From NCBI GenBank assembly GCA_030015575.1, contig CM057338.1, positions 311,057,827-311,121,826 on the forward strand: a DNA stretch of 64,000 nucleotides. The letters are read 5' to 3'. Under the pieces are notes generated by a model. The model was not told the DNA's origin and did not search any database. It saw nothing but the letters and a program-made list of their open reading frames with translations. Numbering within the stretch: the first letter of the stretch is position 1; each line of letters opens with the position of its first letter. Both the position numbers and the translations under genes were made by a program. Positions 11,183 through 22,730 of this stretch are shown here, one piece after another. This DNA is from Agapanthus africanus (lineage: Eukaryota; Streptophyta; Magnoliopsida; Asparagales; Amaryllidaceae).

Positions 11183-12974
11183 ATCTCCTACTTGCACTAG
11201 GGCCATCATGTAGCAGTGATTGTAGTATCTCATACTCAACCATCCCATAAAAGTCTCTCTCTGGGAAAAAGTCTTTGTGAGTGGTTCCGCCGTGTTGTCC
11301 TCTGAGTCTACTCTCCTAACCTCGATCTCCCTGAAGATCAGCCATCTCCATGATCCGGTGATACTGCCTTTAGAATATGTCTGGGTCACTGATGGGACCG
11401 GGGTTCCTTGGCCAAAGCCACACCTCCATTGTCACACAATGGTAGGAACCTAGTTCATCTCATGAACAAATATATACCCAGACTTCCTCTTTGGCAGCAT
11501 CTTTGATAGCGATGTATCCAGCCTTTATCGTCTAGTTTGCCACGGTATCTAGCTTAGAACTCTTCTAACATACCGCCCCTCCACTAAGGGTAAAGACAAA
11601 GCCTGCGACTGACATTCAGTCGACCTTACCACCCTGGAAGCTATCCAATGATTCTCCCCAGGATTGATTGATACCATCTCACTACACCTAGTGAGAGTCC
11701 TAACATCCACTTAGATCTATCTCATAGATCCAAAACCCAGGATTTAGAAGGTATCATCTTGATCCTATATAGAGAATCAATGTAATAAGAGGAGATTGAC
11801 CGTGCGTAGCATAGGAAACTCCTTTGCTATCAAGAGTATGGTATCCACATACTATACGAGGAAAACTACCTTACTCTCTACTATCTTTTTGTATATACAA
11901 GGTTCATCTACCATTTTGATGAAGTCAAACACTTTGACTATCACATCAAAACAGACGTTCCAACTCCGCGATGCCTGTTTTAACTTTTAAAGCAACTTGC
12001 ACACGTTTCCGCTGCTCCCACTGTCTACGAAGCCCTCTGACTGTGTACTTATAGACATTCTCTCCTAAATCTATATTTAGAAAAGCAGTCATGGCACCCA
12101 ACCGCCAGATATCGTAGTTATGGTATGTAGCAGTGGCAGGCAGGATCCGGACGGACTTAAGCATAGCTATTGGAGAAAAGGTTTCATCATTATCCAAGCC
12201 TGGTTAATGACGAAAACCTTTTTGCAACAAGTCTAGCTTTGAAAGTCTTAACTTTTCCATCTACACCATGTAATCTTCTCAAGATATACTTGCTCCTGAT
12301 GGGGATTTAACCCTTCAGATATAGCATACAAAGTCCATACTTTGTTGGTGTACATGGATTCCATCTCAGATCAGTTAGCATCCAGCCATTCTTATAGAGT
12401 CCCCACTCTTGATGGCCTGCTCGATACTAGTTGGGTCATCATCTCCATGATGCAATCCTCGCTCCCACTGTCATCGAGAAACCTAAGTATCTCTCAGGCG
12501 GATGAGGAACCCTACCAGATCGGCGGAGAGGCTGAGGTTCGTCGGGAACTATTGAATCCTTATTCAATAAGTATGCAGCTTCACAAGTGCATAACCCCAA
12601 AAAGGAAACAGGTAACTCAGTAATACTCATCATAGAGTGCACCATATCTAATAGGGTGCGATTGCTCCATCCCGATACACCGTTGTGCTGTGGTGTATAC
12701 GGAGGAGTAATGCTGAAAAAGAATCTCATTTTTCACTAGAATAGTCCAAGAATTCCATGCACAAGTATTCTCCTCCCTGATTACATCAAAGGATATAATA
12801 CTTATTCCTATATTGGTTTTTTACTTCTATCTTATATTCTTTGAAGTTCTCAAAAACTTCAGACATGTGTTTCAACTGGAACATGTATCCGAATCTTGAG
12901 AGATCATCAGTGAATATAAGGAAATATAAAGAACCAGTCCTGGCATCTGTAGACAGGGGACTTACATATATCAC
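11183..12974 (-). pseudogene. Pol remnants of the nested Copia
   Basis: On the minus strand, from high to low coordinates, Copia integrase core is seen (DDLSRFGYMFQLKHMSE near 12900; TPQHNGVSGWSNRTLLDM near 12680). A piece of the integrase-RT junction follows (RRSGRVPHPPERYLG near 12500), then the RT start (DETFSPIAMLKSVRILPA near 12170), and finally the RNase H tail (SEDNTAEPLTKTFSQRE near 11300). Most of RT is absent. A purine-rich tract lies against the LTR at 11183-11200. The region is heavily decayed. Confidence 0.85.
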
Positions 12975-15900
12975 TATGTATCAGTCCCAAGAGTTCACTA
13001 ACTTTTTCTCTGTTTCCAGTAAACGGAGCTATGGTCATCTTATCTTTGTGACATGACTGGCAAGTTTCACAAGATGTAAATTCAAACTGATTTAAATATG
13101 CATCTTAATGTAACTTAGCTTGTCGGGTTACATTGATATGACCTAGTCTACAATTCCTCAAAAAGGATTCGTTCATTTCTGAACTCTTCCTTTTGTGTGT
13201 GTTCTGTACGTTAAGAACTGTGGTTTGATTTAGAATGTATATGCTTTTAGATAACATGCCTGAACCGATCAACTCTTGACATAAGAAATGTTCAAAACAT
13301 TATCCAACAATACAAAATTATATCCTTCTTTAGTAAATGAAGAGACTGATATAATATTGCATATCAGGTTCGGTATCTAATAACATTTGTTCAGAATCAA
13401 TGTATTTTGGTAATACAGGGTGATAACTGCCAACACCTTGGCTGCAACAATTGCACCATTTTCAACTCTTGAAACTTATCACTCGTTCTCAGTTCCCTAC
13501 CTATCTATAGCCCATGTAACAGATTACATATCCGGGATCCTGATCCGGTATCAAATACCCAGGACGTAGAGGATACTGAGAAACAGTTCTATGTAATGAA
13601 CACACCCGAAGAAGATGCATCAACATGCACTTACTTCGTTTGGGCGGCATGGGAATCATGGTATTCCCCTACTTCCTGCTCGGTCTTATAACAATTATAA
13701 GTTGGAGCGGGACCAACGTCCCCTAGCTCGGTATAACAAGCGGGTTCGGTCAATACATCCATATTATTATCTTGATTAAGGCATGACATAGTCTTTACCT
13801 GGAGAAAGAGAGAAGAAAACACTCTGCGTGCGCTCTTGCAAGATTAGATTGGTTATATTTTATCTAATCAGGATGGCGCACACTGTTTTTATCAAATCTT
13901 CCTTCAAACCTTAAAAGGAAAGACTAGCCGGGATTAATTACACCCTACAAGTTCGCTAATCTTTCAGTCAGGCCAGTGCCAGTAGTTTGAGGGAGGTTTC
14001 CCGTGCTTTCGCACGGACCTAATTAAAATAAACCTCGTTTTCCCAGGGGCGTAACCCCGTTGACACCTTTCTAGACACCTACTTGATCGGCTAATTGTAA
14101 AATGCAAAACTCTCCCAAGAGTAACAATTACTCGCAGTGGGTATCAGGATCCAACTATCATATAGAAGGTATGCAATCTCATTGCAAGTTTCAACACTTG
14201 AAACTCCCGATAATGGTTTTTACCCCTAGCACTTATGACCTTGGCTATGGTCAACAAATCATAAGCACTAGTCAAGTTCTACCCGTCATTTCGTGATTAA
14301 TTAGACCCACCTAGATGACCCTTGGCTAAGGTCAACACAGTCACATGACTGTCCTAACTAATCGCATCATATGCTGTGTAGGAAGACATCACTTAGCTAC
14401 CGCACACTACGCCTTAGCTAAGGTCAACAAATGTAGCACGAATACTAAGTACTCTACTTTCTAAAATGACGGAGGGTTGCGGATGGTTTTTAAGAAAACC
14501 TTTAACCCTTTGAACTTGATCTGGTTGCAGAATCAAATGATTTTTAAAATGGAGTGTTTTTGAGGCCTTTGCTAGTTTCGCTAAAGAGGTCACTCCCGGT
14601 GAAGGGATCTCGGCTCTTTCCTCGTCGAATGAGGTGCAGGATATTCACAATACCAGTATGCAAAGCAAGAACTAGAAAAGCAATCAAAAGACAAACCGAG
14701 GGTTGTAGCATCTGCTAGTCATTGCTAAAGAGGTCACTCCCGGTGAAGGGATATCAGCTTTTTCCTTATCGAATAAGGTGCTGGATATTCTTCAAGGAAT
14801 ACCGCTATGCAAAGCAACAACTAGAACTACCTATTTTTTTGAAATTCGATTCCACAACATCTTTTAGGTTTATTTTCTTTCATTAATCTCATTAATGAAT
14901 GTCCCATCATTTAAGTTGCCTAAACATCACAGATAAATACAACGTACGCTTATGCCATCCGCATTCGCCTTGATGCCCCGTCATGCACCGTTAGGTTAGG
15001 TAACTAACAGCAGAGTGGGGCAGGGCTAGCATGGATGTAAAACATAAGCAACGTCTATGTAATATATCATATATACTATATACAGTATCTATCTCATTAT
15101 ATCACATGATCACATCACAGATAACGCAGCAGAAAACAACATATGAAATATTGGATATACTAGGATGTCCGTGTTTTATTTTGAGCCTGTATAAAACACG
15201 GATTCCACGATCATGATGAATAGCCAAACCAACATCCCTAGACCCCTACGAGAGCGGCAAGCAACCCTACCAATTCTAGAGTTTGGAGATCCGGACTCGA
15301 CTCCTCGAAATGGTCTCCCACTGGACTCTAAAACCCGGTTGCTTGTGCTCCCCTCCTTGGGTCTATCCTAATGCGAAAAAGTAAATAATATACATCAACG
15401 GTGACATCTTCCTCAACCCGGAAGTGCCCCAATAAAAGAATATTATATACAAGTTTTTACATGAATGAAAATGAAAAACTTCCATCTCACATAAAACCCC
15501 CGGCTATTCAAACACGACAATCCAATATAACATATCCCAGCAACACATAACATCGCATGTCATCAACGTAAGTAAATATGCGTATCCCAATTGTCGTTGA
15601 CGTATAGCAATGAAACCGGCGATACCCCATATATTACACTTACGATCGCAGAAAAGAAAATGAAAACTACAACATTGGAATCCGCAACCACCTTAAACAT
15701 CACATACCTAACCAAATGAATTCCTTAGATATCGCATGCCTAACAATTATAAACCCCGAATATTAGTCTCGATATTGAAAACACTTTCCAATAATCAATC
15801 GGGCAATTCAACAACATTCCCGACATCCCGATCGAATGCTCGTCGGAAACTTTAGTAGACGGCCGCACCCCCTGATACCGACGACGAAGTGCACTTAGGC

Positions 15901-16899
15901 GGAACATCGCAGTCGCGAGCACCCGGACAGATGCTTTTTGGCAACGGAGTTCTTCTATAGTCACTTGGTCACGGTTATGGGGTGTGGCTATCAAATAATG
16001 TTACCCGGCAAGTATCCGAATACACTGAGTGATTACGACGGACTTTTGATCATATCAAAATCCCGTGGCAACCAATCAAATGAGACTAAATTGCTAGACT
16101 TATAAAATTCAAATGTTGTTGATTCCAAGTATTGTATCACAATATACTAGACGATGTTAAACGTTTCGAGCGAATCAAACAACACCCTCATCTCCTAATG
16201 AGCTCAACACTTGAGCGAAGTTAAAGTACCCAAAACGTGCCACAGTACCTATGATCCAGCCGTAGAAGGGTCAAACCAACGCCTCACCTATGACACCGCG
16301 GAACTACGGCGAACCCTAGGGTTCAAGTCGCTGTTCCGAGGGCATAGAATCGAGTTAAGGTTTTTGTTCTTCTAGAGGGTCCATAGAGTTACTTGCATGA
16401 ACATTGAATATAATTAACCTATACAAATTCCAATACTTGGAAATTTCAGAGGGGGGCATGGGGTGATGTTTGAAGATCATTCAAACTGTCAAACATAGCC
16501 TAGGTTACCATCACAATGTTAAATTATACGACTACGAAACACTCCGTTTTGGTCCTATAACCAAATTTACATCACATGAAAATTTGGACCAAGCAAACAA
16601 TACCTGAAACCCCAAAATGAGCACACCAGAGCACAAAACAAAAACGACACACATTGGAGCCTCAGAGGTCGGCCTCCTCGGTTTTAGTGGGAAAGTGCTC
16701 GGTTGAAATCCGAGAAATGGGTCCCGTTTTTGTTCTGTGCACTATAGGTATCACATACATGACTCTGCACTTGTTTGCAAAATTTTTACAGACCTTTTGA
16801 AAATCAACAGAGAACAATATGTGCAGGGTTCTAGAAATTGTGTGTTTACGGATTTGTTCCGTTTCCGTATTAATCTAACATCGTCTAGATTTCTAGTTA
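12975..16899 (-). other. Decayed gag/leader part of the nested Copia
   Basis: This part should hold gag, protease and the integrase N-terminus, but I recognise no domain. It holds tandem repeats: short units around GGCTA(A/T)GGTCAACA at 14235-14430, and a pair of roughly 120-150-bp copies at 14563-14833 sharing GCTAAAGAGGTCACTCCCGG. Otherwise it looks like neutral decay. Confidence 0.55.
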
Positions 16900-16912
16900 G
16901 GCTCTGATACCA

Positions 16913-19080
16913 TGTTGGGATTCCTTAGCACCTAGCCTAGGGTTTGCAAGTATCACACATGCCACAACAAGAATTCTAAAGGGTGCTAAGCAATCAAACT
17001 ACGAATCGTACTAGAAAACTAGGGTAACAAAAACTTGTAATCTAACATTACAAAGAGAAGTGAACTAGAATACAACTTTTGTAGATCTGTTCCTTCACTT
17101 CTAAAGCTCCGTGTTGACGTCCCTTCGCTGCGATCATCGAGCTCCCGGACTCTAGTGATGGTTTCCTTGAAGAAATGAATGGATTTGCTCGTAGTCTTCG
17201 AGGCCGAAGATGATCTACGTCGAGAAGACTCAAACCCAAGCTAACCCTTCACTTGGTCATAAACTTTGTGAAGAGAACACCCTAAACAAAATGGCAAGTA
17301 GTAGAGGATGATGAAATAGGAAATGGGCTCACTTTAGATTTTATTTTCTCACTTGTTTTCACCACTTGCCAAAAACCTAGAAAGCTTTTGGGTTTTGGAT
17401 GAAGAAGAAGAAGAAGAACTCAAGAAAATAAAATCAAGTGGTGAATAATAGAATGAGGTTAGATTTGCAACCATGGTGAGTTTTGTATCATCACTAACTC
17501 TTGTAGAGATTTAACCATAGCAAGGATAATGGTTAGGTTTATAAATATCTTAGTGTAAAACAAATTGTGTGGACTTTGTTAAAGCACGCAACTAGCTTCC
17601 ACAATTCCACTCACAATTTGAATTACTAAAGATAATTAAAAACCTAAACTTATCATGGTTATGGTGTAAGTCCTACACACTCAAGTTGCATATATAACCT
17701 TGCATGATACATATATATAATGTAACAAAAAGGTGAGAAAAAGAAAAAGTCAAGTGAGCAATATTAGTCAATGTAAATTCATATATCAAATATATAATTA
17801 TACATTAAATCATTAAATCAACACTTGATTTAATGATCCGGCTATATCACATATAACCGACTAATATCAATAATATCAATTTACCGAATCAACACTTGAT
17901 TCAATAACCCGGCTATATCACATATACCCGGCCGATATCACATATCGCGAGAATACAATACGGTATCACATACTCGTATCAATCTCGGTCCCGCACATAT
18001 CACATATGCGCTCCTATTTCGTTTCGCTTGAGCCAGGAAACCTCTGTGTAGGACTCTAAAGACTCGTCAATACGTCGGCAGTAGGTGGTGATCATATCAG
18101 TCACCCACAAGCCGCAAGCGGTCTGCTAAACGTAACGGCCACCCGAGTATTGAGCGATCAGAAGATCAATGAGCAAGCCTGCTCACACTCCTGCGAATCC
18201 AATCAGTAACACTTACCGCACAGTCCGGTCTGTTCGTCTAATATGTCGCATATCTCGCCTAAGGGTGTTAAACGTCAGACCCCAGTAGCTTGATAAGTCA
18301 TGCCGATGTAAGGTCCATAACGGTCGTAAAACTACTGATAACACTTACCAGTAAATCACAGCAACCCTGCCCAGGGATTTCCAGTTATGGCCAGTCGAGC
18401 ACAGCGCAACATCAACCCCCAATACCGGGAGAGACGAATCCCCTCCTATCGCTCATTGCCTCCATGTGACTCGGGACTGTACCCAAAAACCACCTGTTTG
18501 CATGACTCGGTAGAGCCGTGGTAGGGTGGAAATCAAAGCACGGTGGGAGACACACTAGACTCTATGACGATCTCGGGTCGACAAACTTAGCTGTATCAGT
18601 GTCACCGGAGAACTGCCATCTGACATGAGGTATAATACCATCTGGGAGTTCTCAGCGAGTCCGTTCAGTGTACCCAGTCTCCACTAAGCACCCGTATACC
18701 ATCTCTGATGTCAAACACCAACGGATATGGGATCATCCATCGCCCATCACATGGGTCGAGAAGATATACGCTAGTCTACTCTGGAATATCGATGCCCCGT
18801 CTCGATATTCCCACGACTAAGAACATTGAAGGATTTACTCATGGACTACCCAGGCCCCACTAGTATGATCTGCATCATAATCCTGGAAGTCGAGTACACA
18901 TCCTAAGGGCTTTATCAACATGTAACAGAGAGACAGTAAGTATACATGTTAAGATAAAGATCAACCAGATAGAGTACTATCATATCGAGCAAGAAAGTCC
19001 TCCCTATCTATGTCCCAGCATCCACTACAATAAACATCTCATGTACAGTAATGGCCTCTAGGGCGTACATATAACTAACA
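16913..19080 (-). repeat. 5' LTR of the nested Copia (right in the window)
   Basis: It ends at TSD GTACC (19081) and begins at TGTTGGGATTCCTTAGC, directly beside the initiator-Met primer site at 16900-16911. The 221-bp segment duplicated in the other LTR occurs once here (about 17770-17990). Confidence 0.93.
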
Positions 19081-19818
19081 GTACCACTAAGAGAAGTGAA
19101 GACGGAGAATATCCTCCATTTCTTCAAGACACATGTCATTTATCGGTTCGGCACTCCGCGATGGATTATCTCTGATAACGGGCTAGCCTATAGAAGCCAC
19201 GAGATCAGCCGCTTCGCGCAACATCATAACATAAACTGGAGATACTCTTTAGTCTATAATCCCCGAGCTAACGGTCTAGCTAAGGCTTTCAATAAGACCT
19301 TGACGAAGATCGTGAAAAAGACGGTGTCCAAAAATAAGAGGGACTAGCACGAGAGACTGCATGAAGCTCTCTGGGCGTATCGAACTACATTCAAAACGGC
19401 TACAAACACAACGCCGTATGTATTGGTATTTGGCATAGAAGCGGTACTCCCCCTCAAGATAGAGTTACCCTCTCTACGAGTGGCGGTTCACTACGAGCTA
19501 ACAGACGAAGAAAATGCTCACCTTCGGCTTGAGGAGCTCGACGCCCTTGATGAAACACGGCTTATGGCGCAACAAATCCTGGAGGCTTACAAAGCAAAGA
19601 TAGCTTGCTCATATGAAAGATTGACTAGGCCGAGGACATTCCGCCAAAGCGAACTCGTGCTAGTGGTCAAAAGACCTATGATCCCCAATCGTACCAAATG
19701 GGGGAAATTCGAGCCGAACTATGAAGGCCCGTATATCATAGACAAAGTTTACCAGGGTGGAGCCTATCTACTCATGGACATGCATGGCGAAAGACCTTTC
19801 AGGAAAATAAACAGTTGA
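19081..19818 (+). pseudogene. Integrase region, part after the Copia insertion
   Basis: The Ty3/gypsy integrase core continues here: FGTPRWIISDNGLAYRSHE (second catalytic Asp), YNPRANGLAKAFNKTL (catalytic position region), LWAYRTTFKTATNTTPY. A C-terminal SH3-like part follows (PNRTKWGKFEPNYEGPYII ... GGAYLLMDMHGE). The end near 19818 (RKINS) is the expected Pol C-terminus for this clade. Confidence 0.9.
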
Positions 19819-22460
19819 TTCCTGAAAAAATACTACGCCTGACGAGTCACGGCCTAGGTCAACGATAGATGACGACGCCTATGTCCGCTCGCTATCTTCC
19901 TAAGCCCAAACTCTATAAGTAGTAGCCGGCTACGGACCGAAATGTCCTAAAACTAACGACGGACCAAAATGTCTTAAAACTAACAACGGACCGAAATGTC
20001 CTAAAACTAACAACGAACCGAAACGTCCTTAAACTAACGACGGACCCCAATGTCCTAAAACTTGCAGCTGACCGAGACGTCTATAAACTACTACGGACCG
20101 CAGCATCTCAAGGCTGACAGAAAAAAAACGGTATGTCCGTAAGCGAGATGGGCACGGATGAAAACCCGAAAGGGCTCCATGAGTAAAAACAGCAGAGGTA
20201 CCGGCGAGTTTTGTGAAAACCCGAAAGGGCGCAATCTCGTTAAAAGACGCTTGCAACGTCCTCTCGACCTTGTGAGGAGAAACCACCAGCGTGGGATCCT
20301 TACGACTCATAAGGGAGCAACACACTTAGGGGTCCTCGCGATTCTTAAGGAGAAATTACACATACGAGATCCTCACGACTCGTAAGGAGAATTCCCCTTT
20401 GAGATCCTCACGGCTCACAAGGTTCAAAAGCCTTAAGCTACAAGGACCTGAACCTGTTCTTAAGCCATCACAACCTCCAATGCTGCCCTACAAGCAGTTC
20501 AGTGCTGACCCTTGTATACAATCCACGGGCACGAATAAACATTTCCCTAACAAAGTCCCACCAGAGATTGGGGATATACTCACACGGTGAACAACCCTTG
20601 TAAGTCTTCTCGATTTATAAGGAGAAAACACTCTTATAAGATCCTTACGACTTATAAGAGACCATACACTTGGGAATCCTCATGATTCTTAAGGAGAAAA
20701 TGCACTTACAAGATCCTCATGACTCGTAGGGAGAAATACCTTTATGAGACCCTTACGGCTCATGAAGTCAAAAGCCTTAGTCGACAGGATCTTAACCCTG
20801 TTTGCTATACCACCTTTATTCGAACCGACAAAGGCAAATGATGATTCGCTCCTGGCAATATCCCAGTGGTAGCGATGCTGATGCCTAAATCGGTATCAAA
20901 TCCCAAACTCGCGGCGAAAAGTCAGCGAGCCACAAATGCATATAAAATAGCCGAAATGATGGGGCAACTTGCAACAAAATCAGCAAGTAAAAATGTATGC
21001 ATACAAAATATCCGAAATGGTTAGGCAACTCGCAATAAAAAACAGCGAGTAAATAAAATAAATAGCCGAAATGATTGGGCACCGCAAAAAATAGCCGAAA
21101 TGATTGGGCAATCGCGACTTTCGCGATATAAAAGCTGATATGATAGACTATCGCAGAAAGAAAAATATGTAAAATGAAACTTTTTGCCTTACAGGTGAGA
21201 TCACATCGATCCCTGTATACAATTCAGGGGCACAAACAAAGAGAGAACCATACCTTCCCACCAGGCTCCATCAGAAAAAGAAGTCAAATCTTAACTGTTC
21301 ACAGACAGCCTGGAGATCATCTCAACATTCGTCTCCATACAACAGACGCAACATCAACAAATCGGAGTCACAGCAAAGTTCCCAGTTCCATGACTCGGCG
21401 GTGCACAGACAACCGATAGTCAACACCTCCTGGTCCCGTGGAACATGGCTAATATCAATCCTGACCCCGTGGGAAACGCCCAGAGCACCTCCTGGTCCTG
21501 TAGAACACGGCTGATGTCAATCCTGACCCCGTGGGAAACGCCCAGCGCACATCCTGGTCTCGTGGAACTCGGCTAATGTCAATTCTGACCCCGTGGGAAG
21601 CGTCCAAAGCACATCCTGGCCTCGTGGAACACGGCTAATGTCAATCCTGACCCCGTGAGAAACGCCCAGAGCAAATCCTGGTCCTGTAGAACACGGCTAA
21701 TGTCAATCCTGACCCCGTGGGAAACACCCAGAGCAAATCCTGGTCCCGTAGAACACGGCTAATATCAATCCTGACCCCGTGGGAAATGCCCAGAGCAAAT
21801 CCTGACTCCGTGAAATGCGGATAAAATCAACCCCTGACCCCGTGAAATGCGGATAAAGTCAACCCCTTGACCCCGTGAAATGCGGATAAAGTCAACCCCT
21901 GACCCCGTGAAATGTGGATAAAGTCAACCCCCCGACTCCATGAAATGTGGATAAAGTCAACCCCCCGACTCCGTGAAATGCGGATAAAGTCAACCCTCTG
22001 ACTCCGTGAAAGGCGGATAAAGTCAACCCTGACTCCGTGAAATGCGGATAAAGTCAACCCCTGACTCCGTGAAATGCGGATAAAGTCAACCCCTGTCCCC
22101 GTGAAATATGGATAAGGTCAACTCCTGACTCCGTGAAATGCGGATAAAGCCAACTCTCGACTTCCCCGTCAAAGCAATTCTTTGATTCGAGAGCAAGTCA
22201 ACTCATCAATCACTTACGGGTCCTCTCGACTTGTAAGGAAGAAAATTCTCTTCTGAGATCCTTACGACTCTCAAGAGAAAACACACTTAGGGATCCTCAC
22301 GATTCCTAAGGAGAAAATTACACTTACGAGATCCTCACCACTCGTAAGGAGAAATACCTTTATGAGACCCCCACAGCTCATAAAGTTGGAAAGCCTTAGG
22401 AGGCAGATCTAAACCTGACTCCTAAGCCATCGCCGTCCTACAAGAAGATTAAAATATATT
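19819..22460 (+). repeat. Hypervariable minisatellite region 3' of pol
   Basis: Several unrelated arrays stand side by side. (a) 19928-20100: about six 27-bp units CGGACCGAAATGTCCTAAAA, akin to the LTR minisatellite. (b) Units around GATCCTCACGACTCGTAAGG in three clusters at 20225-20420, 20595-20780 and 22200-22390. (c) 20885-21120: units around AGCCGAAATGATTGGGCAA. (d) 21420-21800: about seven 60-bp units around TCAATCCTGACCCCGTGGG. (e) 21805-22160: about eleven 31-bp units around CCGTGAAATGCGGATAAAG. A 3' region that generates satellites is known for the Tat clade (pea Ogre is an example). Confidence 0.88.
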
Positions 22461-22730
22461 ATCCACAAAATGCATTTACTAACACACCACCATGAATCAA
22501 AATATGTCTTTTATTCATGAATCAAAATGAATACAAAGTACAATTTACGAAAGAATCAAAAAATACTCTCATTCAGGAGTATGTACAAAAGAAGAATAAA
22601 AAGAAAAATATACAATTCTTCAAGCCGGCGGACGATTTAATAGATTTGCCAGTTCATCCTTTTTCCGCTGGGCCTCGGCTTCATGATTCATTATCGCTAA
22701 GAGACGGGCCTCCGCTTGAGACTGTTGGGC

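Larger units (their letters stand above)
8775..19080 (-). mobile_element. Nested Copia LTR retrotransposon, Angela/BARE-like, minus orientation
   Basis: A perfect 5-bp target duplication GTACC (8770-8774 and 19081-19085) flanks LTRs of 2408 bp (8775-11182) and 2168 bp (16913-19080). The motif GCTCTGATACCA at 16900-16911 is the reverse complement of the initiator-Met tRNA primer site, so the element reads right to left. Read that way, its LTR starts TGTTAGTTATATGTACGCCC and then CTAGAGGC, which resembles barley BARE1 and wheat Angela LTR starts as I remember them. Gag is unrecognisable; only integrase, RT and RNase H scraps remain, with many breaks and large losses. LTRs differ by about 4-5% by eye, mostly transitions. 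That is probably 1-2 million years and younger than its Tat host. Confidence 0.93.

Noticed and set aside
21827-22057. 76-residue minus-strand open frame with a repeated FIRISRSRGVD motif
   Set aside because: It is the 31-bp minisatellite read through; the period is a multiple-frame artefact of the array.
20225-22390. CRISPR-like spaced repeats
   Set aside because: The units are contiguous and degenerate with no unique spacers, and the context is a plant retrotransposon.
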